Shown here: positions 1-11,640 of the stretch, one piece after another
Position numbering within the stretch: the stretch's first letter is position 1
Layout of the letters: every line of letters begins with the position of its first letter
Origin: Tolypeutes matacus
Lineage: Eukaryota; Chordata; Mammalia; Cingulata; Chlamyphoridae
Reading direction: 5' to 3'
Assembly (NCBI GenBank): GCA_026826555.1
Contig: JAKSZT010054396.1
Coordinates: 14,380,535-14,444,534, forward strand
Length of the DNA stretch: 64,000 bases
Made by a program: the position numbers and the translations under genes
The notes under the pieces: model-generated
What the model saw: the letters and a program-made list of their open reading frames with translations, nothing else
Told to the model about the DNA's origin: nothing
Database searches by the model: none

Positions 1-48
1 GGTGGGAAGGAACAAAGGAGAGAAGGAAGGAAGGGAGGGAGAAACAAG
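1..48. repeat. Purine-rich GGAA-type simple repeat
   Basis: The window opens inside a G/A-only tract of GGAA and GGGA units. It continues off the left edge, so its full length is unknown. Confidence 0.6.
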
Positions 49-192
49 TCCTTCTATGAGCTATTTCATGTTTGGACCTTTTACTCTAGTACTCACCCTA
101 AGCAAAAATTCCTTTTCTTCTTCTCTCTGGAGGTATTGATTTTTTTTTTACATTTTTATTATTTATTTATTTATTTATTTTTGAAGGTATTG

Positions 193-352
193 TTTTTTGT
201 TTTTTTTTTATAGATTTTATTTATTTATTCATTTATCCCCCCCTTGCTGCTTGTGCTCGCTGGGTCAGCCAACCATGCCGTGCGGGCGGGCCTGCCCTCA
301 CCTCCCATATGGCAAACGGGAGCCCTACTGATTGAGCCACAGCCGCTTCCCA
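193..352 (-). mobile_element. Long-type DAS SINE with internal deletion
   Basis: A tRNA-derived SINE in reverse orientation, with its T-run on the left and tRNA-like 5' end on the right. It is flanked by a perfect duplication TGAAGGTATTG at 182-192 and 353-363. Compared with the other long copies it lacks about 28 bp covering the B box (the GGTTCGGTTCCCGGGG block), so it cannot use the internal pol III promoter. Confidence 0.88.
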
Positions 353-363
353 TGAAGGTATTG

Positions 364-1779
364 ATTTTTAAAACAACCTTACAGAAGTTTCTCAGAAGAC
401 TATGCACAAGCCTTTAAAATTAGTATTGTAACTTCCTATTTCCAGGAAATATAAAGAGGCCAAAAATAGAAAAGTATCAAGTGAGATTTCCCAGGCCCCA
501 GAGATGAAGTTTCCCAAGACCATAAAGTTAATATTCGTGGTCCAAAGGCACATAGTCTTGAAGAGAAAAACATTCATCACAAGCGTCTTACCTGTTCCAG
601 TTCCATAAAGGGACAGAACTCACTCTGCTCACTCTAAATCTGCTTAATATCTGGAACAAACCCTTGTTTTATAGACTGTGCACTCACTCAAGCCCTAAAT
701 CTTTTTCTCAGAATTCATAGTGGTAGTAGAGACAAGTGCAAATTGTACTTTGGAAGATATTTTCCGACTCACTCTGTTAGCAGCATAGATATGTTCCGTC
801 TAGATGATATTCTTGTTTACCCAAATCAGCTTCATGTTACATGTATTTGAATTTTTAAAATTTCTTAGTTCTGAGAACTGGAGTGATATAAATTCTTCCC
901 GAAAATTTCATCTGCAACTATTTCTAATAGACTCTAACCCTCAAATGTGCTTGTTTTAACTTCCCTGTTGCTTTGGAAACCCCTACGTATCTTCATTTAG
1001 AGTCTATTTTGCATTATTGCAGTTCCTTATAAATAGGCTCATGATGTTCTCCAGGTATGAAGATTTGTTTTATATTGATTTATTTTACACATAGGACTTA
1101 CTAAGAGCTCTAAAAATTCTGCTTTCCCTTAAATATATGCATTAGCTGAGGTATTAATAAAGGTTCTGTATTAGATTTTGTATATCATATTACATTTACA
1201 TAGGCAAAGTGTTAGACTTTGCACATGTTGGGTACAAAAATAAAACCAAACCTAAGTAAGTAAAGAAAAGGGTCAAGTAAACAATCTAGCAGGAAACTCT
1301 CCCAAGGCCACAACCACTCCCTACCCTAATTTATAGTTTCACTACTGGCCACACTTTTATTCTGCTTACTTTTTTAGTCTCCTCCTTAGATCTATCACTT
1401 ACATATGCTTTTGGATAACACCGACCTCTTCTGAACTGAATTTCTCCTTCTAATGCAACTAGGCCAGTTTCATCTGAACCATAGGTGTCCCATATGATAC
1501 AAAGTATCCAGAAGAGATGCAGGAATGTAAAGAAAATATTTCTGCAGTCCTTTCTCATGCCCTATCCTTTTAACCCATCACCTCTAATGTGAAACCACAA
1601 TAACCTTCCCTACATACTCAACTTAAATATCCCTGAGGTTTTTTTTTTTTAATACTCCTTTTCTTGACTTCACAGAATATAAGTTTTAGAGCTGGGAAAT
1701 TGAGAGAATCTTCTCTGTATCATTTTCAGAGTAGGAAAGATGATTTAGTAGTAATCCAACCTTTGACACATTTTTTTGT
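364..1779. other. No recognisable gene or repeat
   Basis: AT-rich upstream flank. The open frames here are short and show no known domain or codon bias. A short T-run at 1628-1640 is the only low-complexity feature. Confidence 0.5.
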
Positions 1780-2545
1780 TGTTTATAACTTTAGGAAAAC
1801 TTAACCAACATTATTAGTCATTTGGAAAATACAAATAAAAAATATCATTATATACCAATTAGAATGGCTTAAAAAACACCAATAAACCAAGACTTGTCAA
1901 TATCAAGTGGAGCAACTAGAACCCTTATATATTACTGGTAGAACACAAAATGGTATAGCCTATTTAGGAAACAGTTTAGCAATTTTTTATAAACTTAAAC
2001 ATATACTTATCATAAGATCCAATAAGCCCAAGGAAAATTAAAGTACATGTCCACACAAAAACCTGTATTTGAATGTTTATGAATGCTTTATTTATAGTCA
2101 CCCCAAACTGGAAACAACCCAAATGTGCCCCAACTGGAGAAAGAATAATGAAATACTTATCAGCAATAAAAAGGAACAAACTACTGATGCATGCAGTGTA
2201 CAATGTGGATGAATTTCAAATGCATTATGGTAACTGAAAAAAATTCAAAAAGCTACATATTGTATGAATCTATTTAAATGTCATCTTGGAAAAGGCAAAA
2301 TTATGGACCAGGGTGGGAGGGAAGGGGATTGACTACAAAGGAGCATGAGGTGAGGGTAGAGAATGGGGAGTTAATGCTTAATTTGTACAGAATTTCTCTT
2401 TAGGTTGATTATAAAGTTTGGAAATGGATGGTGGTGATGGTAGCACATTATTGTGAGTATAATTAACAACACTGAATTATATATGTGAAATGTGGTTAAA
2501 AGGGGGAAATTTTAGGTCATATACAGGTTACCAAAATAAAAATCA
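1780..2545 (+). mobile_element. Ancient L1 3' end, sense
   Basis: Diverged L1 tail in forward orientation. It resembles the L1 ORF2 C-terminal region (the segment equivalent to 'tggaaacaacccaaatgtgcc' around 2110) followed by a 3' UTR. Too decayed to encode anything; family not resolved. Confidence 0.6.
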
Positions 2546-2860
2546 CTGTGTATGACACAGTGAACCTTACTGTAGATGATGGACTACAGTTATTAGTACA
2601 AGTATAAAAATGTTCTTTCATGAATTATAACAAATGTACCACACTAATACAAGGTGTTAATAATAGGATGGTAAATGGGGGGAAATACACCTAATGTAAA
2701 CTATGGACTATAGTTAATAGTACAATTTTAATATCCTTTCATCAGTTTTAACAAAGGTAGCACACTAATGAAAAGTGTGAACAATAGAGGGTATATGGGA
2801 ATGCTGTATCTTTTACATGATTTTTCTGTAAATCTACAACTTCTCTAACTAAAAAAATTT
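2546..2860 (+). repeat. L1 3' UTR with a duplicated block
   Basis: Two similar blocks, about 2578-2665 and 2702-2790, each contain a 'ggactatagttaatagtaca'-like segment followed by 'ttaacaaaggtagcacacta'. The same block recurs in reverse at other L1 tails in this window, so it belongs to the L1 3' UTR. Confidence 0.55.
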
Positions 2861-3059
2861 AAAAATAAAACAAAAAGAGCCTTGGGGAGAGTTTTCAATA
2901 AAGGAAAAAAAAGGGGGGGGGGAATGAGGGAACTTTTTAGGGTGATGGAAATGTTCTATATCTTGATTGTAGTAGTAGTTTACAGATGTATATGTTTGCC
3001 AAAACTCATCAAGATAGACACTATTTTTTTACATCTTCTTTTATCTTTTTTTCTCCTTT

Positions 3060-3290
3060 ATTTTTAAAAAAGCTTTAGATTACATAAATGTTACATCGAA
3101 AATATAAGGGATTCCCATATATCCCACCCTTCCTCCTCCCACACTTTCCCCAATTAACATCTTTCATTAGTGTGGTACATTTATTACAATTGATGAACAC
3201 ATATTGAAGTATTGCTACTAACCATGGTCTATAGTTTACATTATGGCTTACACTTTGCACTACACAATTTTACAGGTTTTGACAAAATGT
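3060..3290 (-). mobile_element. L1 3' UTR fragment, antisense
   Basis: Matches by eye the antisense L1 tails at 29045 and 55705 (shared 'gattcccatat' and 'accatggt' segments). Probably the 3' end of a truncated L1. Confidence 0.5.
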
Positions 3291-3299
3291 ATAATGGCT

Positions 3300-4180
3300 T
3301 GTATCTGTCATTGTAATATCATGCAGAACAGTTCCAGTGAAACTGGACACTTTAAAAGGGTGAATTTTAAGGTATGTGAATTTTAACTCAATAAACCTAA
3401 CTAAAAACTATACAAAAAGCCCTTTATGAAAACTGATGGAAAATGATGACTATCCTTGCCTTCTAGGTGTACCTTGCACTTAGAGATTTGTATTACCTCC
3501 TTCCAAATTATCGCATGACTCTTCAAAGAGAAAGTCAGCAGAACCTGATGAACTCCTAAAAGATTCCAGGGTTGTTCTCATTATGTGGAAACTTAGTAGT
3601 CCTGAAAATAGGGAAAGAAAAATAATATTGTACAATAAATCACACAGTTAAAAGTGGAATTTTTGAATAAGAGGAAGTGGCCTTGTTAACTGTCCTTTCG
3701 CTGCTTACTGATAGTAAGATAAAGATGCTTTACTTTTGTATGTAGATTTTCTCCAGTAATAATTTATTTAATGAAATTTAATTTAAAAATAGCTAAACAC
3801 ACAGAAAAGTAAAGAAAAAGAACTTTTGTACATACATACAAATTTAATGTTAAAATTTTGCCATATTTGATTAGATACTAAAAAAAAAAAAAAAATCCAA
3901 TGCCCCAACTTCATCCCATTTTTATCCAGGGTGATTCTTCAGAATTATCTTGAATTGGAGCAAGGAGATCAGACTTCAGACTTTTGTACACCTGCATTGA
4001 CCTGTTACTGGATACAGCTGCCCTCAGTTGGAGGGTATGAACTTGGGCAAGTACCCTCTTCAGTTTGAGGCAAATCCTGGAGAAAGACTCAGCTAAAACC
4101 TTTTGGCTGCTAATCTCCAATCAGTGGGAAAATGATGGCTTCAGTCTAGAGATGGAATCTAGGTGGCACACCATAGCATC
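3300..4180. other. No recognisable gene or repeat
   Basis: Apparently unique sequence with a poly(A) run at about 3881-3896. A 69-codon frame on the - strand (3911-4120) has no recognisable domain and no neighbouring exon signals. Confidence 0.5.
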
Positions 4181-4182
4181 TT

Positions 4183-4210
4183 GTATATATATATATATAT
4201 AATATATATA
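4183..4210. repeat. (AT)n microsatellite
   Basis: Nearly pure alternating A/T, interrupted once. Confidence 0.85.
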
Positions 4211-4277
4211 CATAAAATATCACAAAACAATCCTTATCCTGATATTTTCTGTTCCATTTTACTTTAAAAAATATGCA

Positions 4278-4450
4278 GGGAAGCGGCTGTGGCTCAATCA
4301 GTGGGGCTCCCGTTTGCCATATGGGAGGCCCCGGGTTCGGTTCCCGGGGCCTCCTGGTGAAGGCAGGCCCGCCCACACGGCGTGGTTAGCTGACCCAGCG
4401 AGCACAAGCAGCAAGGGGGGGATAAATGAATAAATAAATAAAATCTTTAA
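4278..4450 (+). mobile_element. Long-type DAS SINE
   Basis: Forward copy starting GGGAAGCGGCTGTGGCTCAA, with an intact B box and the G-run plus TAAATGAATAAATAAA tail typical of this form. The flanking AAAAATATGCA-like duplication is blurred by the adjacent AT repeat. Confidence 0.88.
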
Positions 4451-4459
4451 AAATATATA

Positions 4460-5084
4460 TATATGCATGTTGCACCCCTTACATTAATTTCAAAATCCAT
4501 TCATGGACCATGCATCACCATTAAAATAAATTGCTTTAGGGCATTTATCAAGAGAATGAATTGCTGGAGTGTAGGGTAAATGCATTTTCAATTTTACTAA
4601 AATATTGTCAAACTACTTTCCAAAAGGGTTGAGCCATTTGACATTCCTACCAGCAGAGCATGAGCATTCCAGTTTTCCCACAGTCTTGCTAACCTTTCAT
4701 ATTGTCATACTTTTTAATGTTTGCCCATGTGATGGATGTAAAATGGAATAACAGTAGAGAATCTGGCACCCATCCTTTGGTGAAAGTTTAAAAACATTCC
4801 TAAAAGTCTAATACACTAAGATTTACTTCCTACTAGCTTAACCACCAAAAAGACATGTGCCAGTTCCTGATAATTAGGTAATGTTCAATTTATAGAAACT
4901 TCATGTTGCAAAATAAAAACCTCATGTTGCAAAATAAATCTTACAGTCTAATAATCTTTTCTAAAGAACTTGGCAAACAGTATTGCATACAATGGACACA
5001 GAGTAAAATACCTGTAGAGTAAAGAAGTGAACTCCACGTGTAGATATGTAGTATTTAAGGTTTCACCTTTATTAATCCATGAGG
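4460..5084. other. No recognisable gene; possible decayed L1
   Basis: 4500-4740 vaguely resembles an antisense L1 ORF2 3' end (the 'gagccatttgacattcctaccagcag' region), but it is too diverged to assign firmly. Confidence 0.35.
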
Positions 5085-5260
5085 CAGTGTGGTTTGGGAG
5101 AAGCCTATTGGCCCAGGGATTGTGAGGCCTGGCGGTCTGGTCTAGTCCAGCCATGTGATTTGAGACAATTCACCCCACCTCTTTGGGCCTCAGTTTCTTC
5201 ATCTCCGAAATAATGACTTTATTATGTATCCTGTTTGCTTCATGAGGTGTTTGAAATACT
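5085..5260 (+). repeat. MIR SINE, ancient
   Basis: Carries the MIR core: a '...gggcctcagtttcttcatct' segment followed by a decayed 3' part. Core motifs are from memory of the family. Confidence 0.6.
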
Positions 5261-5770
5261 GAATTCTCAGATATTTATGAAATAGAGAAAGCAAAGAACT
5301 GGGAATCTGAAGATCTGGATTCTAGTCTTAGCTTTCCCTTCCCACAAGTGGGCAAATGGTCACTTTTTTGACAATGAAGTGGTCACTAGGTGATCTCTAT
5401 GTTTCTTTCCTGCTCAAAAATCCAATGTTCTGGGTGAGAGAAACACAAAATCAATTTATGGAAATGTCATTCTCATAAAGCCATCATAACATAAGTTACA
5501 TAAGTTTTAAACCCATTTCCTAATTACCTGCCCCACCTCAAATGCTCTATAACCCAATCCATTTAGCCCTACCCTTGTCCAACTGCCCTCCAAGTTACTT
5601 GAAATCCACCCTTGAGATTTTCATTTGCAACTGACAACCATTTTTATTACCTTTAATATTTCAACTCTTGGTCCCAGTCTTCTAGCAAATAGAGACTTTC
5701 TTTATGTGATTATCAGGAGAGTTTGAAATGGAAGACAATGCTTCTTGTCTCTTTTCATAGTTCCACTAAT
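5261..5770. other. No recognisable gene or repeat
   Basis: Apparently unique flank with no long open frame. Confidence 0.45.
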
Positions 5771-5775
5771 GCCCC

Positions 5776-6230
5776 ATTTTTTTTTTTTTTTTGAACACCT
5801 TTTTGAAATAATTTTGAAAGTTGCAGAAATAATACAGAAACAATACATGGTACTCCAATGTACCCCACACCCACCCAGATGCTCAGATTTACCAACTATT
5901 AGCAATTTGCCACATTTATTATATCATCCTCTCTCTCTCTATCATTTATTTTCTAAACATTTGAGAGTAGGCTGCATACATCATGCCCCACTAAAACTTA
6001 ACAATTCTTTGCACATTTCCTGAAAACAAGGATACTCATTTATGTAACCACCTTAAGTACAGCTATGAAGTTCAAGTAATTTAACATTGATATAAAGTAT
6101 ATAGTCATTATTTCAATTTTTTTCATATGTTCCATTGATGTCCTTTCGGGCATTTTCTCATCCATTATTACATCCAGTCCAGGATCATGTATTGTGTTTA
6201 ATTGTCACTGTCTTTTTAATCTCTCTCTTT
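5776..6230 (-). mobile_element. L1M-type 3' UTR, antisense
   Basis: Begins with a T-run at 5777-5792 (the poly(A) tail in reverse), followed by sequence resembling old L1M 3' UTRs (tacagaaacaatacatggta; cattattacatccagtccag). A short CT repeat lies at 5929-5942. Confidence 0.6.
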
Positions 6231-6234
6231 TTTT

Positions 6235-7575
6235 TTAAAACTGTGGTAACATATATTATAACATAAAATTTCGCATCTCAACCACTCCCAAGCATACAAT
6301 TCAATGGCATTAATCACATTCACAATGTTGTACTGCCCTCACCACCAACTATGATCAAAACCTTTGCTTCACCCCAAACAGAAACCCTGCACCCTTTATG
6401 CATGAATTACCCATACCCACATCCTGCTGCACCCTGGCAACCTATATTCTGCTTTCTGTCTCCGTGAATTTGCAAATAATAGTTATTTAATTTAATTGGA
6501 ATCATATATCATCTGTCCCTTTGTGTTGGACTTATTATACTACTCAACATGATATCTTCAAGGTTCATCCATGTTGTAGCATGTATAGAACTTCCTTCCT
6601 TTTCACAGCTGAATGATATTCTACTGTATGTATACATCACATTTTATCAATTCATCTGTTGACGGACACTTGGGTTGCTTCCATCTTTTGTATATTGTGA
6701 CTAATGTAACTATAAACATTGATATACAAATATCTATTTTAGTCTCTGTTTTCAGTTCTTTTGGGTAAATACCTAGGGATTGTGAGGTCATATGGTAGTT
6801 CTGTGTTTAACTGTTTTGAAGAACTGCCAAACTGTTTTCCATAGCAGCTGTGCCATTTTACATTCCCAACAATGTCCAAAGGTTCCTATTTTTCTGCAGC
6901 TTTGCTAGCACTTAATTCCCTTAAAACTTTTTTTTTAAATAGACATTCTTGTGGAGCGGGTGGAGCTCAGTGGTTGAGCATATACTTCACATGTACGAGG
7001 TCCCAAGATCAATCCCTGGTACCTCCTATAAAAAAAAAAAAAAGACATTCTTGTGTGTATGAGATGGTATCTCATTGTGGTTTAATTTACATTTTCCTGA
7101 TGGCTAATGATGTTGAGCATCTTTTCATGTGCTTATTGGCCATATGTGTATCTTCTTTGGAGAGATGTCTATTCAAGTTCTTTGCCCATTTTAAACTCAG
7201 GTTGTTTGTCCTTTTTGTTTTTGCATTGTAGGAGTTCTTTAACTATTCTGGATATTAAACCTTTATCAGACATATATTTTCCAAATATTTTCTCCTATTC
7301 TGTAGGTTGTTTTTTCACTTTCTTGTTAATGTCCTTTGATGCAGAGAAGTTTTAAATTTTGATGAAATTCAGTTTATCTACTTTTTCTTTCATTGTCTGT
7401 ACTTTTAGTGTAAAGTCTAAGAATCCATTGCCTAATACAAGGACCTGAAGATATTTCCCTATGTTTTCTTCTAAGAGTTTTATAGTTTTAGCACTTAAAC
7501 GTAAGTTGTTGATCCATGTTGAGCTAATTTTTGTGTGTGGTGTGAGGTATCTATTCACTTTTAGCATAGAGTTAG
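6235..7575 (-). mobile_element. L1 3' UTR and ORF2 C-terminal remnant
   Basis: Antisense L1 with recognisable 3' UTR (6235-6500) and decayed ORF2 C-terminal coding sequence. Stop codons break the frame throughout; the longest remaining frame is about 70 codons near 7352-7567. A younger SINE sits inside it at 6954. Confidence 0.75.
6954..7042 (+). mobile_element. Short DAS SINE nested in L1
   Basis: Single tRNA-like module with an A-tail, flanked by AGACATTCTTGTG at 6941-6953 and 7043-7055. The duplicated site is L1 sequence, so the SINE is younger than the L1. Confidence 0.9.
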
Positions 7576-7589
7576 TTCACAAATGACCT

Positions 7590-8510
7590 TAATTATATAG
7601 TCTCTTCAGCCCAATATTAAGGATTATATGGCTCTTCTTGAACTAACTGTACCACCTTCTGGTCAGCATTGTACAATCAGAGAAGAGTTTGAACTCTATC
7701 TTGCCATCTCTAAAAACCTTTCCCCCTCTTCAGTTCTAATATATTCAAATAAAAGCCTCATCTCAACTTAACTTCTGTTTCTCTTTTAGAATAACTTAAA
7801 ACTTTGCAAATTATTTACCCTATGTAAATTCTATTAAGTAAACAAGGTTATGTTTATTAAAGATGCTGTTAAAATAATTACAACCAAATATGAAAACTTG
7901 CAGGATTATGAGTAGAGAACAGAGAGGAAGGAGATCTGTTACTGGATGATAATAAAGTGATGCTGACAACAGAGAGCCTAAAATAGCTTTTGTGGATTAC
8001 TTAGTTAATAATAACCATCTTAAAAGCAGCTTTGGAGAAGTTTTTTACTGTTTAGTTTAAATCTTTATTGTTAAAATCTGGAGTAAGCTAATTGTTAGAA
8101 TTTTTCCCTTCTGGATTAAATTTGCCCTTGATAAAACTAGCTAGACTACTGTACCCCAAACCATCTCTTTGTCTGTACACACATGCATGGGAAAGGGGAA
8201 CGTGGTGCTTATAGGTATCAGTGACTTAAATGCTTTCTACCAATTAAGAGCCATAAGTTGTCAGTCTGAAAGTATTCAGAATGAGAGGCTGTTACCAGAA
8301 TGAGAGGGGAGAGGGAGAGGAGATGTAGGTGCTAATGCCCTGTTCTTGGGAACTTCTAGACAGGCTCACCAAGAATACAAAGATTAGAGAGGAGGAAGCT
8401 AGCAACCTCAAAATATAACTGGAACAACTGTTATATGAGTGTGTATGTGTTTATTTATAAAAGTAATTAATTCATGTCTATTTTAGAAAATTTGGAAAAC
8501 AGAAAAAATA
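7590..8510. other. No recognisable gene or repeat
   Basis: Apparently unique flank. Forward and reverse frames are short and closed. Confidence 0.45.
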
Positions 8511-8525
8511 TAAAGAAAACATTAA

Positions 8526-8849
8526 GGGAAGCGGATGTGGCTCAAGTGATTGAGCTCCCACCTACCACATAGGAGATCCCCCTAAAGAAGACAGCAAGCT
8601 GGCACGGTGAGCTGACTCAACAAGATGATGCAACAAGAGAAACAGGAAGGAAAAACATAATGAAAGACACAGCAAAAGCAGGGAGCAGAGGTGGCTCAAA
8701 TGATTAGGCACTCCCTCCCACATTGGAGGTCTGGGGTTTGGCTCCCGGTACCTCCTAAAGAAACAAGGAAGATGAACAGACAGAGCAAGTGCAAACAAAA
8801 GGGGGTGGGGAGAAATAAATAAATAAAATAAATCTCAAAAAAAAAAAAA
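8526..8849 (+). mobile_element. Dimeric DAS SINE
   Basis: Two tRNA-like heads in tandem, starting at about 8526 and 8685, joined by an A-rich linker and ending in a poly(A) tail. The whole unit is bounded by AAAGAAAACATTAA at 8512-8525 and 8850-8863, so it moved as one dimer. Confidence 0.9.
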
Positions 8850-8863
8850 AAAGAAAACATTAA

Positions 8864-9599
8864 AATGAACTCTATTCTCTCTGCTCAGAGATAACCACTA
8901 TTAGCATTTTAATATATTTCCTTACAGGATTTTTTTCTATATAAGTTCATATTACATATTTTTGGTTTTATTTTAGACAAAATTGGGAATATATCTAATA
9001 TATACTTTTATGATTCTGATTTTTCCATGAGAATATGCCTAAATTATTAGCCATCATTGTATTATTTCAATGGTTATCATTCTTGATTTCCTCCTTGATA
9101 ACTGAAAATGCATGCTGTCTTCCAAGATCAGATTTTATTTCTGAAAACAGGGCTTATTAACCCCTATATATTTTTCTTTCTCACTCTCCCTTGTGGCTCT
9201 TTCTTCCCTGTTCCTAAATAAGTCTGAGGTAACATCAAAGAAGAATAAGTCCTTGCCAGCCTCAGGTTAGCAATTTGTTCTCCTAATGCTTCCATCCAGG
9301 TGACACAAAGTTCTGGAATCTATCCAGTTCAGGAATGAAACCTTCTTTGAACATTTTCTATATGAATTATCACATCATTTTAGTGCTTTAATTTTGTTGC
9401 TTTCTACTTTAATACATATTATTAAGTAATACTGTGAACTAGGCTCTGGGTCAGGTTTTGGGAAAATGAAAGTAAAGCTATGAACCCTGCAGTCATAATG
9501 CTTATTTTCAGCTAGTTGAGAGGGAAAGAGACCTATCAATAAAAAAGTGCAATAACATGTTGTAGGTACTTTGATAGAAATATAATGTAATCATAAAAG
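8864..9599. other. No recognisable gene or repeat
   Basis: AT-rich, apparently unique flank. 8864-9090 may be a decayed L1 tail, but this could not be confirmed by eye. Confidence 0.4.
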
Positions 9600-9840
9600 T
9601 AGAACATTGGCTACCAACTATGAAGTGTTTATAATATACCTGGCATTGTGCTAAGTCTTTAAAAGATATGATTTTCAGGACCACTTAAAGGTGTTATTGT
9701 TTCCTCTGTTTTACAGCTAACCAACCCCATGATTCAGGGAGGTTAAATAGTTTGCCCACGGTTACACGGATATTCAGTGTCAGAGCTGGGATTTGGGCTT
9801 GATCTAACTTTAAAACCTGAGTACAGAACCACTAATGCTA
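9600..9840 (+). repeat. MIR SINE, ancient
   Basis: Shows the MIR 3' half pattern 'gaggttaaatagtttgccca...ggttacac...cagagctgggattt', typical of this old family. Confidence 0.75.
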
Positions 9841-9879
9841 CAGTGGTACCCAAGAGCCAATTCTACCTGAGGTGGAAAT

Positions 9880-10320
9880 GGGAGGGGGTCTGGTGGAGCA
9901 GGAGATGAAAAAGTTTATGAAGAAGGTAAGGCATGAAGATGAACTTGAACAATGGAGTAGGTATGTGTTAGAGAGGGACAATCCAGAAGGAGAAGGGAAC
10001 AGTATGAACAAAGGCATGCAAGCTAGAAAGTGCATGAGTGGTTTGAGGAAAATGCAAATCAGTAGTTTCACATGGCTAGGGAGCAAGAATGGGCCTAGTG
10101 AAAGGTAAGGTTGGAGGAGATGGCAGGACCCCCCTGGAGGGCCTTATATTCCACTCCAGGTAGGAAACATATATTGAAGAACTTAAAGCAGGGGAGTGAC
10201 ATGATCATATTTCTTTTTAAGAAAGATTGATCTGGCAACACAGGGACAGATGAATTGAAGAGGGAAAGACAGGGGATAGGGAATCCAATTAGATGACGGC
10301 TGCAAAATTTCAGGTTAAAA
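9880..10320 (+). repeat. Ancient interspersed repeat, family unresolved
   Basis: Contains segments such as 'gcaggggagtgacatgatca' that occur in a widespread old mammalian repeat. Similar text appears at 30480-30760 and 43790-44235. The family name is not certain. Confidence 0.4.
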
Positions 10321-10330
10321 AACAAGAACA

Positions 10331-10645
10331 GGGAAGCGGATGTGGCTCAACCAGTTGGGCGCCTGCTTACCATATGGAGGTCCCTGGGTTCGGTCCTGGT
10401 GCCTCCTAAAAGAAGATGAGAAGATGCTGCCTCCCGGCACAACGAGCAGATGCCACAAGCCAGCCCACGGGGAGTGGATGTGGCTCAGGCCATTGGGCAC
10501 TCCCCTCTTATGTGGGAGGTCGCGGTTCACTTCCTGGTGCCTCCTGGAGAAGGCAAGCAAACAATGAGCAGACAGACAGGAGAGCCATCTGGGGAAGAGG
10601 GGCATAAATAAAGGAAAATAAAGTAAGTAAATCTTTAAAAAAAAC
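10331..10645 (+). mobile_element. Dimeric DAS SINE
   Basis: Two tRNA-like modules, starting at about 10331 and 10478, then a CAGACAGACAGG segment and an A-rich tail. An A-rich duplication (AAAAAACAAGAACA / AAAAAACAAAAAT) flanks it imperfectly. Confidence 0.85.
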
Positions 10646-10649
10646 AAAA

Positions 10650-11495
10650 ATGCTGTGAGAATTTGAAGCATATCAGTGGGAATGGGGATGGAGAAGTGAG
10701 GAAGGCTACAACTGATGTTAAGGAGGTGATACCAATCGGTTTTGACAATTGATAATTGTCAAGGAATGAAATAAAAAGAGTAGTTGATGATGGCTCTTTG
10801 GTTTGGTTTTTGTGACTGAGTGTATGAGGGTACTTTTCAAGGAAATAGAGCAAAGAAGTGAAACAGGTTTGGAGTAAAGACAATGAATTCACCTTCAAAA
10901 ATGTTGAGTTTAAGGGGCATGTGGGATATCTGGGATGTCTGGAGATAGTTGGTCAGATAATCCTGAAACTTAAGAGAGGTTTGGACTAACAAAGTGTCTG
11001 TTTACAATTCTGAATGATCATAAGGAAAGCAGAGTGTTTTGTTTGGTTTTTAAGTTTATTCTTTTCAATTGCGATGTTTCCCCTTGCCAGCAGGTTTCCT
11101 TAAGCCTTGACAATAAAAAGGGTGTCCCTGCTGTCTATCCTTGTAGGATGCATGTCTGGGCCAATCAATAATAATAAAAAAACACTTACAGTATATGATT
11201 TGTCCTAGCTGTAAAACCAATGCCGAGTACATGAGAAAAGCTGACTCATATTTCCTGCAAGTCAGGACATATCTCCATCTATCCAAATTATTGGAACCGT
11301 TGACCACTCCTAAAGAGAGTCAAAGTATTGGAACAATTATGAACACTCTTCCATTTGTTAAGAACAATTCTAGTACATCTGTCATATTCAGAATAAAATA
11401 ATAATCATAACAAAAGCTTTCCCTGCCTTGTACCACACTCCCCTGTCCCCACTAAGCCCCCAGATCATGATGTCCTCGCCTTCCATAGAAAGTCC
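10650..11495. other. No recognisable gene or repeat
   Basis: Apparently unique. The 11195-11401 frame (68 codons) has no recognisable domain. Confidence 0.45.
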
Positions 11496-11499
11496 AGGT

Positions 11500-11640
11500 T
11501 ATCTCAGGATTGGTTTAAATGCCATCTCTTTTATTGCCTTCAATCTCTACAATCAGAACTAATTACTCCATTTGCCTGGGCTCCCATAGCAATGAGTTTA
11601 TTCATCTAATGTAGAACTTATCGTAGTCTGACTATTATTA
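11500..11640 (+). repeat. Possible L2 fragment
   Basis: Resembles the L2 3' region ('aaatgccatctcttttattgcc'), but short and diverged. Confidence 0.35.

Noticed and set aside
4278..4350. tRNA gene-like sequence (A and B boxes)
   Set aside because: This is the head of a DAS SINE: it lacks a foldable anticodon arm and 3' acceptor end, continues into a SINE tail, and recurs about thirty times.
9872..10108. Small coding gene (78 codons)
   Set aside because: Overlaps an ancient interspersed repeat and has no homology I recognise; an antisense frame of similar length exists.
8526..10645. CRISPR-like repeat spacing
   Set aside because: The repeats are dispersed SINEs with individual target-site duplications, not a regular array.
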